64,000 nt of DNA from Polaribacter batillariae. GTDB taxonomy: Bacteria; Bacteroidota; Bacteroidia; Flavobacteriales; Flavobacteriaceae. Positions 35,613 to 43,636 of this stretch are shown here, piece after piece. How positions within the stretch are numbered: the first letter of the stretch is position 1; each line of letters opens with the position of its first letter. The DNA lies in NCBI RefSeq assembly GCF_017498485.1, contig NZ_CP071795.1:2418001-2482000 (forward strand). Direction: 5' to 3'. The notes beneath the pieces were generated by a model. That model searched no databases, was not told where the DNA came from, and saw only the letters and a list, made by a program, of their open reading frames with translations. The position numbers and the translations under genes are program-made.

Positions 35613-36083
35613 ATGGGAATTTTTTCGTTTATTAAAAATGCTGGAGCAAAAATTTTTGGTATTGGTAAAACCACAGAAGAAGAAAATGCAGAAAAATCGG
35701 AACAATTAAGAAATGCAATTACAGACTTAGATTTAGAAGTAAAAGATTTGTCTATTGAAGTAGATGACGATGCTGTAAAACTTTGGGGCGAAGCTGTAGA
35801 TTTGGCGACTAAAGAAAAAGTAGTTTTAGTCGTAGGAAATACAAACGGAGTTGCCTCTGTAGAAGATAACATGTCTGTAGCAAAAGTAGAAGTTATCGAA
35901 GAAGCAGATATGGCGCAATTTCATACAGTAGAAAGTGGAGATACTTTAGGTAAAATCGCCAAAGAATATTATGGAAATGCCATGAAATATCCTGTAATTT
36001 TTGAAGCAAACAAGCCTATGTTAACACATCCAGATAAAATTTATCCAGGACAGGTTTTAAGAATTCCGCCTTTAGTAGATTAA
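35613..36083 (+). CDS. kbp: BON-LysM protein (Kbp/YgaU-like)
   Basis: 156-aa protein with an N-terminal BON domain (about 30-95, LEVKDLSIEVDDDAVKLWGE) and a C-terminal LysM domain (about 104-154, HTVESGDTLGKIAKEYYGNA ... YPGQVLRIPP). E. coli Kbp (YgaU) with this order binds K+ and is induced by stress; the same role is an inference here. No signal peptide, consistent with a soluble cytoplasmic protein. Followed by a strong terminator. Confidence 0.9.
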   Translation: MGIFSFIKNAGAKIFGIGKTTEEENAEKSEQLRNAITDLDLEVKDLSIEVDDDAVKLWGEAVDLATKEKVVLVVGNTNGVASVEDNMSVAKVEVIEEADMAQFHTVESGDTLGKIAKEYYGNAMKYPVIFEANKPMLTHPDKIYPGQVLRIPPLVD

Positions 36084-36116
36084 AAAAAATCAACCAAAAG
36101 TTAACCAACCTAACTT

Positions 36117-36151
36117 AAAAGAGTTTCAATATGCATTGAGACTCTTTTTTT
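36117..36151 (+). terminator. Terminator after the kbp-like gene
   Basis: Stem AAAAGAGT.TCAAT pairing with ATTGA.ACTCTTTT around a short loop, followed by a T run. Confidence 0.85.
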
Positions 36152-36209
36152 GTGCCTAGTTTTAAAATTATCCTCAACTTTGCAAATTCATTTTTTCACA
36201 CAATTTGTT

Positions 36210-37106
36210 ATGAACAAAAGAATTTTAGCATTAATTGCAGTTACCATTGCTACCATTATTTACGGAGTAAATTACACGATTGCAAAAGATGTAATGCCAA
36301 CCTATGTAAAACCTTATGGCTTTATATTTATTAGAGTTGTGGGGGCAACTGCTATTTTTTGGCTTTTAGGTTTGTTTGTGAAATCTCAAAAAATAGAAAA
36401 AGAAGATTATAAAAAAATTCTTTTAGCATCTTTTTTTGGGGTAGGTTTAAACATGTTATCGTTTTTTAAAGGTTTAAGTTTAACAACCCCCATAAGTGCC
36501 TCTGTAATGATGGTAACTTCGCCAATAATGGTGCTCGTTTTTTCGAGTATTTTAATTAGAAAAGCCATTGGGAAGCAGCGAGTTTTAGGGGTGTTTATTG
36601 GTTTAGTTGGTACCATTTTATTAATAACTTATGGCAGTTCTTCTAACCAAACCGCAACCAACAGCCATCTTGGAAATTTCTTGGTGTTTGTAAATGCTTC
36701 TTCTTACGGTTTGTATTTGGTTTTGGCAAAAAATTTAATTAAAAAATACCATCCGCTTGTATTTGTAAAATGGTTGTATTTGTTTGGCCTTATTTTTATA
36801 ATTCCTGTGGGCTATACCGAATTTTCGGAAATTGTTTGGCAGGCAATTCCTACAAATATATATTGGAATATTGGTTTTGTTGTTTTATTTACCACTTGCA
36901 TTACCTACTTGTTCAATTTGTATGGTTTATCGAAATTAAAACCAACAACGGTAAGCGTTTTTATTTATTTACAGCCTGTAATTGCTTCTATTTATGCATT
37001 AATTGTGGGCAGCGATTCTTTAAATTTGGTAAAAATTTGTGCTACGTTATTAATCTTTTTCGGGGTTTATTTAGTAACAAAACAAGCAAAAGATTCTAAG
37101 AATTAA
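36210..37106 (+). CDS. EamA/DMT-family transporter
   Basis: 298-aa inner-membrane protein with ten predicted helices arranged as two EamA repeats (first from TIIYGVNYTIAKDVMP, second from NFLVFVNASSYGLYLVLAKN, ending IFFGVYLVTKQAK). Drug/metabolite transporter superfamily; exports of amino acids or metabolites are typical. The start at MNKRILALIAV is chosen over an upstream GTG at 36150, which lies within the preceding terminator. Substrate unknown. Confidence 0.87.
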   Translation: MNKRILALIAVTIATIIYGVNYTIAKDVMPTYVKPYGFIFIRVVGATAIFWLLGLFVKSQKIEKEDYKKILLASFFGVGLNMLSFFKGLSLTTPISASVMMVTSPIMVLVFSSILIRKAIGKQRVLGVFIGLVGTILLITYGSSSNQTATNSHLGNFLVFVNASSYGLYLVLAKNLIKKYHPLVFVKWLYLFGLIFIIPVGYTEFSEIVWQAIPTNIYWNIGFVVLFTTCITYLFNLYGLSKLKPTTVSVFIYLQPVIASIYALIVGSDSLNLVKICATLLIFFGVYLVTKQAKDSKN

Positions 37107-37109
37107 AAC

Positions 37110-37117
37110 TATATTTG
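37110..37117 (+). promoter_or_regulatory. -7 element of yicC
   Basis: TATATTTG, 24 nt before the yicC ATG and immediately after the EamA gene. No spaced TTG. Confidence 0.45.
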
Positions 37118-37141
37118 CAACTCATTAAAAATGATGAATTT

Positions 37142-38008
37142 ATGATTCAATCTATGACAGGTTACGGAAAAGCAGTTTTACAATTGCCCACTAAAAAAGT
37201 AACCATAGAAATAAAATCTTTAAACAGTAAAAATTTAGATTTAAATGTTCGCATTCCATCTCATTACAAAGAAAAAGAACTAGCCGTTCGTAAAAAATTA
37301 GCGAATTCTTTGGTACGTGGAAAGATAGATTTTTCGATTTTTGTAGAAATAACTTCTGATGAAACTTCTGCAAGCATAAACCATGGAGTGGTAAAAGAAT
37401 ACATGCAACAATTAAGAAATGTGGTACAAACAGGCACTACCGATGATGTAGAGTTGTTAAAAATGGCTGTAAGAATGCCAGACGCTTTCACTACAGTGCG
37501 TGAAGAATTAGACGAAAACGAGTGGGTTGAAATTGAAAAAGGAATTGCGCTTGCTATTAAAGAAATAGTACAATATAGAATCGATGAAGCTGCCTCTTTA
37601 GAAATCGATTTTAAACAAAGAATTGCCAATATTAAAAATTATTTAGAGCAAGTACAAGCCTTAGATGGAGACAGAATTGAGCATGTAAAAACCCGCCTTC
37701 AAAAAGCAATTGACGAGTTAAAAGTAGAAACAGATGAAAACAGATTTGAACAAGAACTAATCTACTATTTAGAAAAGCTAGATATTAACGAAGAAAAAGT
37801 GCGTTTGGCAAATCATTTAAATTATTTTTTACAAACTTTAGATTCACCAGATTCTAATGGAAAAAAATTAGGCTTTATTGTACAAGAAATGGGGCGCGAA
37901 ATAAATACCACAGGTTCTAAAGCCAATTTTGCACCCATGCAAAAAGCAGTTATTCAAATGAAAAATGAACTAGAACAAATTAAAGAACAAATTTTAAACG
38001 TGTTATAA
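37142..38008 (+). CDS. yicC: YicC family endoribonuclease
   Basis: 288-aa YicC-like protein. N-terminal signature MIQSMTGYGKA, the conserved EIKSLNSKNLDLNVRIPS, and the C-terminal DUF1732 part HLNYFLQTLDSPDSNGKKLGFIVQEMGREINTTGSKA, quoted in part as GFIVQEMGREINTTGSKA. E. coli YicC is an RNase implicated in small-RNA turnover. An in-frame TTG at 37115 overlaps the -7 element, so the ATG at 37142 was chosen. Precedes gmk by 227 nt, a gene order common in bacteria. Confidence 0.92.
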   Translation: MIQSMTGYGKAVLQLPTKKVTIEIKSLNSKNLDLNVRIPSHYKEKELAVRKKLANSLVRGKIDFSIFVEITSDETSASINHGVVKEYMQQLRNVVQTGTTDDVELLKMAVRMPDAFTTVREELDENEWVEIEKGIALAIKEIVQYRIDEAASLEIDFKQRIANIKNYLEQVQALDGDRIEHVKTRLQKAIDELKVETDENRFEQELIYYLEKLDINEEKVRLANHLNYFLQTLDSPDSNGKKLGFIVQEMGREINTTGSKANFAPMQKAVIQMKNELEQIKEQILNVL

Positions 38009-38235
38009 ATTTAGATTTCTTGCAAGGTTTTAAAAATCTTGTAGGTATTAAATTTAAGCTAAATAAATATTTAAAAAAGTAGATTTTTATACCTAAAAGG
38101 TTAAAAAACCTTGCAGAAGTCAAAAACCATTTTTTAAAAAATTAAATTAAGAAGTTAAAGAAACTTTTGTTGCGGTCAACCAAACATTGTTTTGCTTTTC
38201 TTTGAGCGCAGTCGAGAAGTTATAATTATAATTCT
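38009..38235. other. Gene-free stretch between yicC and gmk with dispersed repeats
   Basis: It contains TTGCAAGGTTTT and its inverted partner AAAACCTTGCA about 80 nt apart, and one copy of the GAGCGCAGTCGAG element at 38202-38218 close before the gmk start. Confidence 0.6.
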
Positions 38236-38835
38236 ATGTCAGATTTTAAAGGAAAATTATTCGTGTTTTCTGCACCATCAGGTTCTGGAAAAACCACCAT
38301 TGTTCGTCATTTATTAGCACAAAAAAAGTTCAACTTAGAGTTTTCTATTTCTGCAACTTCAAGAGCGCCAAGAGGTTTCGAAAAAGAGGGCGAAGATTAT
38401 TATTTTATGTCTTTAAGAAATTTTAAAGATAAAATTAAAAATGATGAATTTTTAGAATGGGAAGAAGTGTATAGAGATAATTTTTACGGAACTTTAAAAA
38501 GTGAAGTCGAAAGAATTTGGGCACAAAAAAAACATGTTATTTTTGATATTGATGTGGTTGGTGGCCTGCGAATTAAAAAGAAATATCCTGAAAGAACATT
38601 ATCGGTTTTTGTAAAACCACCAAGTGTAGATGAGTTAAAAATTCGCTTGAAAAAACGTAAAACAGAAAGCGAAGAAAAAATAAATATGAGAATTGCAAAA
38701 GCCTCTGTGGAGCTGGCAACTGCACCTCAGTTCGATAAAATTATTAAAAATTACGATTTAGAGGTTGCTTTAAAAGAAGCAGAAGATTTAGTAAGTGATT
38801 TTTTGAATGAGAAGGAAGCTGGAAGTGGGAAGTAG
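38236..38835 (+). CDS. gmk: Guanylate kinase
   Basis: 199-aa enzyme phosphorylating GMP/dGMP with ATP. P-loop SAPSGSGKTT (12-21), GMP-binding SATSRAPRGFEKEGEDYYF (about 40-58), GTLKSEV, and IFDIDVVGG for the acidic site. The C-terminal residues EAGSGK and the stop codon are encoded by the beginning of a GGAAGY tandem repeat, so the extreme tail may be a recent change. Otherwise normal. Confidence 0.95.
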   Translation: MSDFKGKLFVFSAPSGSGKTTIVRHLLAQKKFNLEFSISATSRAPRGFEKEGEDYYFMSLRNFKDKIKNDEFLEWEEVYRDNFYGTLKSEVERIWAQKKHVIFDIDVVGGLRIKKKYPERTLSVFVKPPSVDELKIRLKKRKTESEEKINMRIAKASVELATAPQFDKIIKNYDLEVALKEAEDLVSDFLNEKEAGSGK

Positions 38836-38966
38836 GAAGTTCGAAGGTAAATTGAGTATTAGAAAAGTATAGAGAAAATTTAAAAAAGTAGGAAGTGGAA
38901 GCTAGAAGCAGGAAGTTAAATACTTACTGAATACTTCAAGCTCCCAACTTCCAACTTCAAACTGTT
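38811..38966. repeat. GGAAGYD tandem repeats running into the end of gmk
   Basis: Six- to seven-bp units of the type GGAAGTA/GGAAGTT/GGAAGCT at 38814-38846 and again at 38890-38920, then the reverse-complement form (CTCCCAACTTCCAACTTC) at about 38940-38960. The array begins inside the last gmk codons. Confidence 0.75.
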
Positions 38967-38970
38967 TACA

Positions 38971-39552
38971 ATGAAAATCGGTTTATATTTTGGCACTTTT
39001 AATCCAATTCATGTTGGGCATTTAATTATTGCCAATCACATGGTAGAAAATTCAGATTTAGACGAAATTTGGATGGTAGTAACCCCTCATAATCCGTTTA
39101 AAAAGAAAAACTCTTTGCTAGAAAACCACCACAGGTTTGAGCTGGTTTACAGAGCTACAGAAAATTATTCGAAAATAAAACCTTCGAATATTGAGTTTAA
39201 ATTGCCGCAACCTAATTATACTGTTTTTACCTTAGCGCATATTTCCGAAAAATATCCGAACAAAGAATTTTGTTTAATTATGGGAGAAGATAATTTAAAA
39301 AGTCTTCATAAATGGAAAAATTACGAAACTATTTTAGAACATCATCATATATATGTGTATCCAAGAATTTCTGAAGGAAAAATAGAAACACGATTCGATA
39401 AACACCCAAAAATTCATAAAATACAGGCACCCATTGTCGAAATTTCTTCAACAATGATAAGAAATGGTATCAAAAACGGAAAAAACATTCAACCTATGTT
39501 AACCAAAGAAGTTTGGAATTATATAGACGAAATGAATTTTTACAAAAAATAA
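38971..39552 (+). CDS. nadD: Nicotinate-nucleotide adenylyltransferase
   Basis: 193-aa NAD synthesis enzyme making deamido-NAD from NaMN and ATP. The nucleotidyltransferase signature GTFNPIHVGHLIIANH is at residues 8-23 with both HIGH-type His; MVVTPHNPFKKK, LIMGEDNLKSLHKWKNYE and the ISSTMIRNGIKNGK motif follow. Normal length; preceded by the GGAAGT repeat array and followed by the M23 peptidase gene. Confidence 0.95.
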   Translation: MKIGLYFGTFNPIHVGHLIIANHMVENSDLDEIWMVVTPHNPFKKKNSLLENHHRFELVYRATENYSKIKPSNIEFKLPQPNYTVFTLAHISEKYPNKEFCLIMGEDNLKSLHKWKNYETILEHHHIYVYPRISEGKIETRFDKHPKIHKIQAPIVEISSTMIRNGIKNGKNIQPMLTKEVWNYIDEMNFYKK

Positions 39553-39603
39553 TTTAATTGTTTTTATTCCGTTACTAAAATATACGCTCTGTAAGGGTTT
39601 CTG

Positions 39604-39611
39604 TATATTTG
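39604..39611 (+). promoter_or_regulatory. -7 element of the M23 peptidase-GH3 operon
   Basis: TATATTTG, 20 nt before the GTG start; no TTG at proper spacing. Confidence 0.45.
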
Positions 39612-39631
39612 TACGATTCAAATTTTAATTT

Positions 39632-40498
39632 GTGGCAAAAAAAGATAAAAAAAAGGGTAAATTAAAACAAAAACTAACCGATAAATACAGGTTGGTCGTG
39701 TTAAATGAAAACACGTTCGAAGAGCGTTTTTCGTTAAAATTATCACGTTTAAATGTGTTTGTTTTAGGAGGTATTTTTTCTATTTTATTAATTGTTTTAA
39801 CGACGGTTTTAATTGCGTTTACACCAATTAAAGAATACATTCCTGGCTATTCTTCTTCCAAATTAAAAGCAACTGCTGTTAAATTAACTTTCGAAGCAGA
39901 TTCTTTAAAAGCGAAATTGGCTAGCTTAGAAAACTATACAAAAGCCTTAAAACCCGTTTTAACAGGAGAAATAAAGCCAGAAAGTATCGATTCTATTATT
40001 TCTGAAAACACACCTATTGTTGTCGAAGAAAGTAAACTAAATGCCTCTAAAGAAGATTCTTTATTTAGAGAAAAAATAGATCGAGAAACTCGTTTTTCTA
40101 TCTTAGAAAATTCAAAAAATAAAAGTAACATTGTTTTTTTCGCTCCATTGTCGGGTTCTGTTACTCAAAATTTCGATGCAAACAGCAAACATTTTGCCGT
40201 AGATATTGTAGCCAAAACAGGTACTCCCATAAAAGCAGTTGCAGACGGAACCGTAATTTTTTCTGGTTGGAACACAGAAACGGGTTATGTAATTATTTTA
40301 AAACATAGCAACGACTATATTTCTGTTTACAAACACAATGGAAATTTACTAAAACAGCAAGGCGATTTTGTAAAATCTGGCGAAGTTATAGCCACTGTGG
40401 GTTCTACAGGAGAGTTAACTACGGGACCACATTTACATTTCGAACTTTGGAGTGGTGGTTATGCCGTAAATCCTACTAATTTTATCGATTTTAAATAA
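39632..40498 (+). CDS. M23 family metallopeptidase
   Basis: 288-aa murein endopeptidase-type protein. A Lys-rich cytoplasmic start, one transmembrane helix (about 35-58), a coiled segment in the periplasm (about 75-110), then the LytM/M23 domain with the zinc ligands HFAVDIV (HxxxD, about residues 190-194) and GPHLHFELWSGG (HxH) near the end. All catalytic residues seem present, so it is probably an active DD-endopeptidase rather than an EnvC-like activator. GTG start (AKKDKKKGK follows). Stop overlaps the GH3 ATG (TAATG). Confidence 0.92.
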   Translation: MAKKDKKKGKLKQKLTDKYRLVVLNENTFEERFSLKLSRLNVFVLGGIFSILLIVLTTVLIAFTPIKEYIPGYSSSKLKATAVKLTFEADSLKAKLASLENYTKALKPVLTGEIKPESIDSIISENTPIVVEESKLNASKEDSLFREKIDRETRFSILENSKNKSNIVFFAPLSGSVTQNFDANSKHFAVDIVAKTGTPIKAVADGTVIFSGWNTETGYVIILKHSNDYISVYKHNGNLLKQQGDFVKSGEVIATVGSTGELTTGPHLHFELWSGGYAVNPTNFIDFK

Positions 40499-41997
40499 TG
40501 AGCATCAAATCTTTTTTTGCAATTCCATTTGCCAAATTCGCTACTAGAAAAGTGCAAAAATGGGCTAAAAAACCTTTCGAAACACAAGAAAAAGTCTTTA
40601 AAAATTTAATTGCAGAAGGAGGTAAAACTGCCTTCGGAAAAGACCATAATTTCGATAAAATAACCACGTACAAAGATTTTAAAAAACAAGTAAAAGTTAC
40701 AGATTACGAAGGTTTAAAACCTTATGTAGATCGAATGGTTGCAGGAGAAGAAGATGTTCTTTGGAAAGGCAAACCATTGTATTATGCAAAAACTTCTGGA
40801 ACAACTTCTGGTGCAAAATACATTCCGATAACCAAAGAATCGATGCCAACGCATATAAAAGCAGCCAGAAATGCATTGTTGTTTTATATTGTTGAAAAAA
40901 ATGATGCCAGTTTTGTAGATGGAAAAATGATTTTTTTACAAGGAAGCCCTGTTTTAGAAGACAAAAATGGCGTAAAATTAGGACGCTTAAGCGGAATTGT
41001 AGCACATTATGTACCTCAATATTTACTAAAAAACCGTTTGCCAAGTTGGGAAACCAACTGTATTGAAGATTGGGATACCAAAGTAAATGCAATTGTAGAG
41101 GAAACTATAAACGAAAACATGACTGTTATTAGCGGAATACCTTCGTGGGTACAAATGTATTTCGAAAAACTAATTGAAAAAACAGGCAAAAAGGTGTCTC
41201 AATTGTTCCCTAATTTTAATTTCTTTATTTACGGAGGTGTAAATTTTGAACCCTATAAGAACAAGTTCGAAAGCTTAATTGGTAAAAAAATCGATTATAT
41301 AGAGCTATATCCTGCATCAGAAGGGTTTATTGCTTACCAAGATTCGCAAACCGAAAAAGGCATGTTGTTGCAATTAAATTCTGGAATTTTTTACGAATTT
41401 ATACCTGCAACCGAGTTTTTTGATGAAAATCCGACCAGAATTTCAATAAAAGATGTAAAAATTGGTGTGAATTACGTAATCATATTAAATACAACAGCGG
41501 GTCTTTGGGGGTACAATATTGGCGATACTGTAGAATTTACTTCAACAAAACCCTATAGAATTAAAGTAACAGGAAGAATAAAACACTTTATTTCTGCCTT
41601 TGGCGAACACGTAATTGGTAAAGAAGTAGAGAAAGCTTTAAACGATTCTATTAAAGGAACCAACATAAATATTAGTGAGTTTACTGTGGCTCCGCAAGTA
41701 AACCCTAAAAGTGGTTTGCCTTACCATGAGTGGTTTATAGAATTTGAAAACGAGCCAGAAAACTTAGAAGAATTTGCCGAAAAAGTAGATGCTTCTATGC
41801 AAGCACAAAATATTTATTATTTCGATTTAATTGAAGGAAAAATATTGCGTACACTTGTGATTAGAAAAGTTAAAAAAGGAGGGTTTCATCAATACATGAA
41901 ATCGATTGGTAAATTTGGCGGACAAAATAAAATTCCGCAATTGTCTGATAATAGAAAAATTGCAGATGTTTTACAGAATTTTTTAGTGGAAGCATAA
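40498..41997 (+). CDS. GH3 auxin-responsive promoter-family protein (acyl-adenylating enzyme)
   Basis: 499-aa protein of the bacterial GH3 family, ANL-type adenylate-forming enzymes that conjugate acyl groups to amino acids in plants; bacterial substrates are unknown. ATP-binding motifs are visible: YYAKTSGTTSGAKYIPIT (about 97-114), YPASEGFIAYQ (about 274-284) and VTGRIKHFISAFGEHVIGKEVE. Full length. Coupled to the M23 peptidase gene and followed by a 27-codon membrane peptide gene; the three appear to form one unit of unknown purpose. Confidence 0.9.
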   Translation: MSIKSFFAIPFAKFATRKVQKWAKKPFETQEKVFKNLIAEGGKTAFGKDHNFDKITTYKDFKKQVKVTDYEGLKPYVDRMVAGEEDVLWKGKPLYYAKTSGTTSGAKYIPITKESMPTHIKAARNALLFYIVEKNDASFVDGKMIFLQGSPVLEDKNGVKLGRLSGIVAHYVPQYLLKNRLPSWETNCIEDWDTKVNAIVEETINENMTVISGIPSWVQMYFEKLIEKTGKKVSQLFPNFNFFIYGGVNFEPYKNKFESLIGKKIDYIELYPASEGFIAYQDSQTEKGMLLQLNSGIFYEFIPATEFFDENPTRISIKDVKIGVNYVIILNTTAGLWGYNIGDTVEFTSTKPYRIKVTGRIKHFISAFGEHVIGKEVEKALNDSIKGTNINISEFTVAPQVNPKSGLPYHEWFIEFENEPENLEEFAEKVDASMQAQNIYYFDLIEGKILRTLVIRKVKKGGFHQYMKSIGKFGGQNKIPQLSDNRKIADVLQNFLVEA

Positions 41998-42025
41998 TTA
42001 CATCAACATAACAAATACAAGAAAA

Positions 42026-42109
42026 ATGGGAGGAAATTATTTATTTTTAATACTAGCAATAGCTTTGGTTATTGTGTACTTTTACAACAAATATAGAAAC
42101 AGAAGGTAA
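42026..42109 (+). CDS. 27-aa single-helix membrane peptide
   Basis: Short frame MGGNYLFLILAIALVIVYFY followed by a basic NKYRNRR tail. One transmembrane helix with a positive cytoplasmic end. It lies 28 nt after the GH3 gene on the same strand with its own ATG and stop, and its composition is typical of real small membrane proteins. Family not recognised. Conservation next to GH3 in relatives would confirm it. Confidence 0.5.
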   Translation: MGGNYLFLILAIALVIVYFYNKYRNRR

Positions 42110-42177
42110 CTAAAAAAGTTCTCGATACAGTTTTGCAGAAAAACAAAATCGCTCGAACCAAACGCAACATAAAAATA

Positions 42178-42627
42178 ATGAGTACAATAAGAATTACAAA
42201 ACAATTTAATTTTGAAGCCGGCCATGCTTTATATGGTTATGATGGCAAATGTAAAAATGTTCATGGGCATTCTTATAAACTTTCTGTAACTGTTTCTGGA
42301 AAACCAATTAAAGATACTACCCATGTAAAATTTGGGATGGTAATCGATTTTGGCGATTTAAAAAAGATTGTAAACGAAGAAATTGTAGATGTTTTCGACC
42401 ATGCAACAGTTTTTAATAAAAATACGCCTCATGTAGAATTGGCAAGAGAATTAATGGATAGGGGGCATGATGTTTTGTTGGTAGATTACCAGCCCACGAG
42501 CGAAATGATGGTTATAGACTTTGCTAAAAAAATTAAGAAAAGATTGCCTAAAAACATCAAACTACATTCTATAAAACTACAAGAAACAGATACGAGTTTT
42601 GCAGAATGGTATGCTTCTGAAAATTAA
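42178..42627 (+). CDS. queD: 6-carboxy-5,6,7,8-tetrahydropterin synthase (QueD/PTPS family)
   Basis: 149-aa PTPS-fold enzyme of queuosine biosynthesis converting 7,8-dihydroneopterin triphosphate. Zinc ligands His16 (EAGHALYGY), His29 and His31 (CKNVHGHSYKL) and catalytic Cys25 are all present, as are the later DFGDLKKIV and DHATVF. Start ATG 42178 (MSTIRITKQF) is preferred to an upstream TTG at 42133 that adds a non-conserved basic stretch. Converges on pth with 4 nt between stops. Confidence 0.92.
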   Translation: MSTIRITKQFNFEAGHALYGYDGKCKNVHGHSYKLSVTVSGKPIKDTTHVKFGMVIDFGDLKKIVNEEIVDVFDHATVFNKNTPHVELARELMDRGHDVLLVDYQPTSEMMVIDFAKKIKKRLPKNIKLHSIKLQETDTSFAEWYASEN

Positions 42628-42631
42628 AAGA

Positions 42632-43261
42632 TTACTTTCCGTTAAAAGTATTCATGGTGTTTGCCAAACCTGCAGTACCAAAAGAAGTAATTACTTTTGC
42701 AGATGTTGGTAAACGTTCTATTAATTGGCTAGTTTCTTCTTTATTCCATTCTCCTAAAACATAATCTACTTGTTTTCCTCTAGAATAATTTCCGCCAATG
42801 CCAAAACGAAAACGAGCATATTGTTGTGTATTTAATTTTTCTTGAATATCTTTTAGTCCATTGTGCCCGCCAGCAGAGCCTTTTGCTTTTACACGAATGG
42901 TACCAAAATCGATATTTACATCGTCTGTAACTATAAAAAGATTTTCGATAGCAACTTTTTCTTGTTGCATCCAATATTTTACAGCTTTTCCACTTAAATT
43001 CATAAACGTACTTGGCTTTAATAAAACAAAAGTTCTTCCTTTAAAACGAAAATTAGCAACGTCTCCTAACTTTTCTGTTTCGAAGGTTGCATTGTGTTCT
43101 TTAGCAACTTCATCAAGAATTTTAAAACCAATATTATGGCGAGTATTTGTATATTTTTCGCCAATGTTTCCTAAACCAACAATTAAAAACTTTTTCATTA
43201 ATTCTTCTTTAATTTCGGTTTTTATACCGAAAATATTTTTTAAAAATGATAGCACATTCAT
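42632..43261 (-). CDS. pth: Peptidyl-tRNA hydrolase
   Basis: 209-aa enzyme releasing tRNA from stalled peptidyl-tRNA. Pth signature GLGNIGEKYTNTRHNIGF (catalytic His in RHNIGF), PSTFMNLSGKAV, DDVNIDFGTIRVKAKGSAGGHNGL. The annotated start adds 21 residues (MNVLSFLKNIFGIKT...) before the usual MKKFLIVGLGN. A TATTTTTG -7 element lies only 4 nt upstream of that start (43266-43273), so translation may instead begin at the internal ATG at 43198. Both starts are given as options; the longer form is common in relatives as far as I recall. Confidence 0.93.
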   Translation of the reverse strand: MNVLSFLKNIFGIKTEIKEELMKKFLIVGLGNIGEKYTNTRHNIGFKILDEVAKEHNATFETEKLGDVANFRFKGRTFVLLKPSTFMNLSGKAVKYWMQQEKVAIENLFIVTDDVNIDFGTIRVKAKGSAGGHNGLKDIQEKLNTQQYARFRFGIGGNYSRGKQVDYVLGEWNKEETSQLIERLPTSAKVITSFGTAGLANTMNTFNGK

Positions 43262-43380
43262 GCTTCAAAAATAAGAAGAAATAAGTAATGATTTGTAATA
43301 GCATCTACAAATTGAATTTACGGTAAAAACCTAAGTTTAAAACGATAAATGTATAAAGATGATTTTCTTAAAAATTCGCA

Positions 43381-43408
43381 AAAAAAAGACTGTCTTTTTT
43401 AGACAGCC
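43381..43408 (-). terminator. Terminator closing the repeat-protein unit
   Basis: Minus-strand stem GGCTGTCT/AGACAGTC (one G-U pair) with a short A-rich loop, then a run of T. It lies 22 nt past the stop of the 59-aa peptide gene and marks the left end of the regulated cluster. Confidence 0.85.
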
Positions 43409-43430
43409 TTTTTAAATAATAATTTATGTA

Positions 43431-43610
43431 TTAGAATCCTAGTCCTGGATCTTCAGGGCTTTGTGCTTGCGCCTTTTGCGGATTTAATATCATATAGGTT
43501 CCTAAAGCTGTTAAAGCAGCATATTTACCGTAATTTCCTATTTTTTTAATTGCTTCTTTACGAGTAATTTTTGGAGCAATATCTTGAGTATTTTTGTCTT
43601 GATTTTTCAT
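43431..43610 (-). CDS. 59-aa exported small protein downstream of the giant repeat protein
   Basis: Frame MKNQDKNTQDIAPKITRKEA... ending SPEDPGLGF. Residues 15-50 (ITRKEAIKKIG then YAALTALGTYMIL, NPQKAQA) look like a Tat-like or Sec signal peptide with RK in place of RR and a likely cleavage after AQA, leaving a mature peptide of only about 9-10 residues. It starts 26 nt after the repeat protein stop and ahead of the terminator, so it is probably co-expressed. No family recognised. The short mature part raises the idea of a signal peptide-derived or membrane-held peptide. Confidence 0.65.
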   Translation of the reverse strand: MKNQDKNTQDIAPKITRKEAIKKIGNYGKYAALTALGTYMILNPQKAQAQSPEDPGLGF

Positions 43611-43636
43611 GATGTTTTGTCTTAAAATTATCGTTA

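Noticed and set aside
36770..37099. 109-codon frame overlapping the EamA transporter
   Set aside because: Out-of-frame shadow of the transporter helices; no independent support.
38088..38100. Additional copy of the cluster motif (TTTTTATACCTAA)
   Set aside because: Only one half-site matches and it lies between yicC and gmk, unrelated to the cluster.
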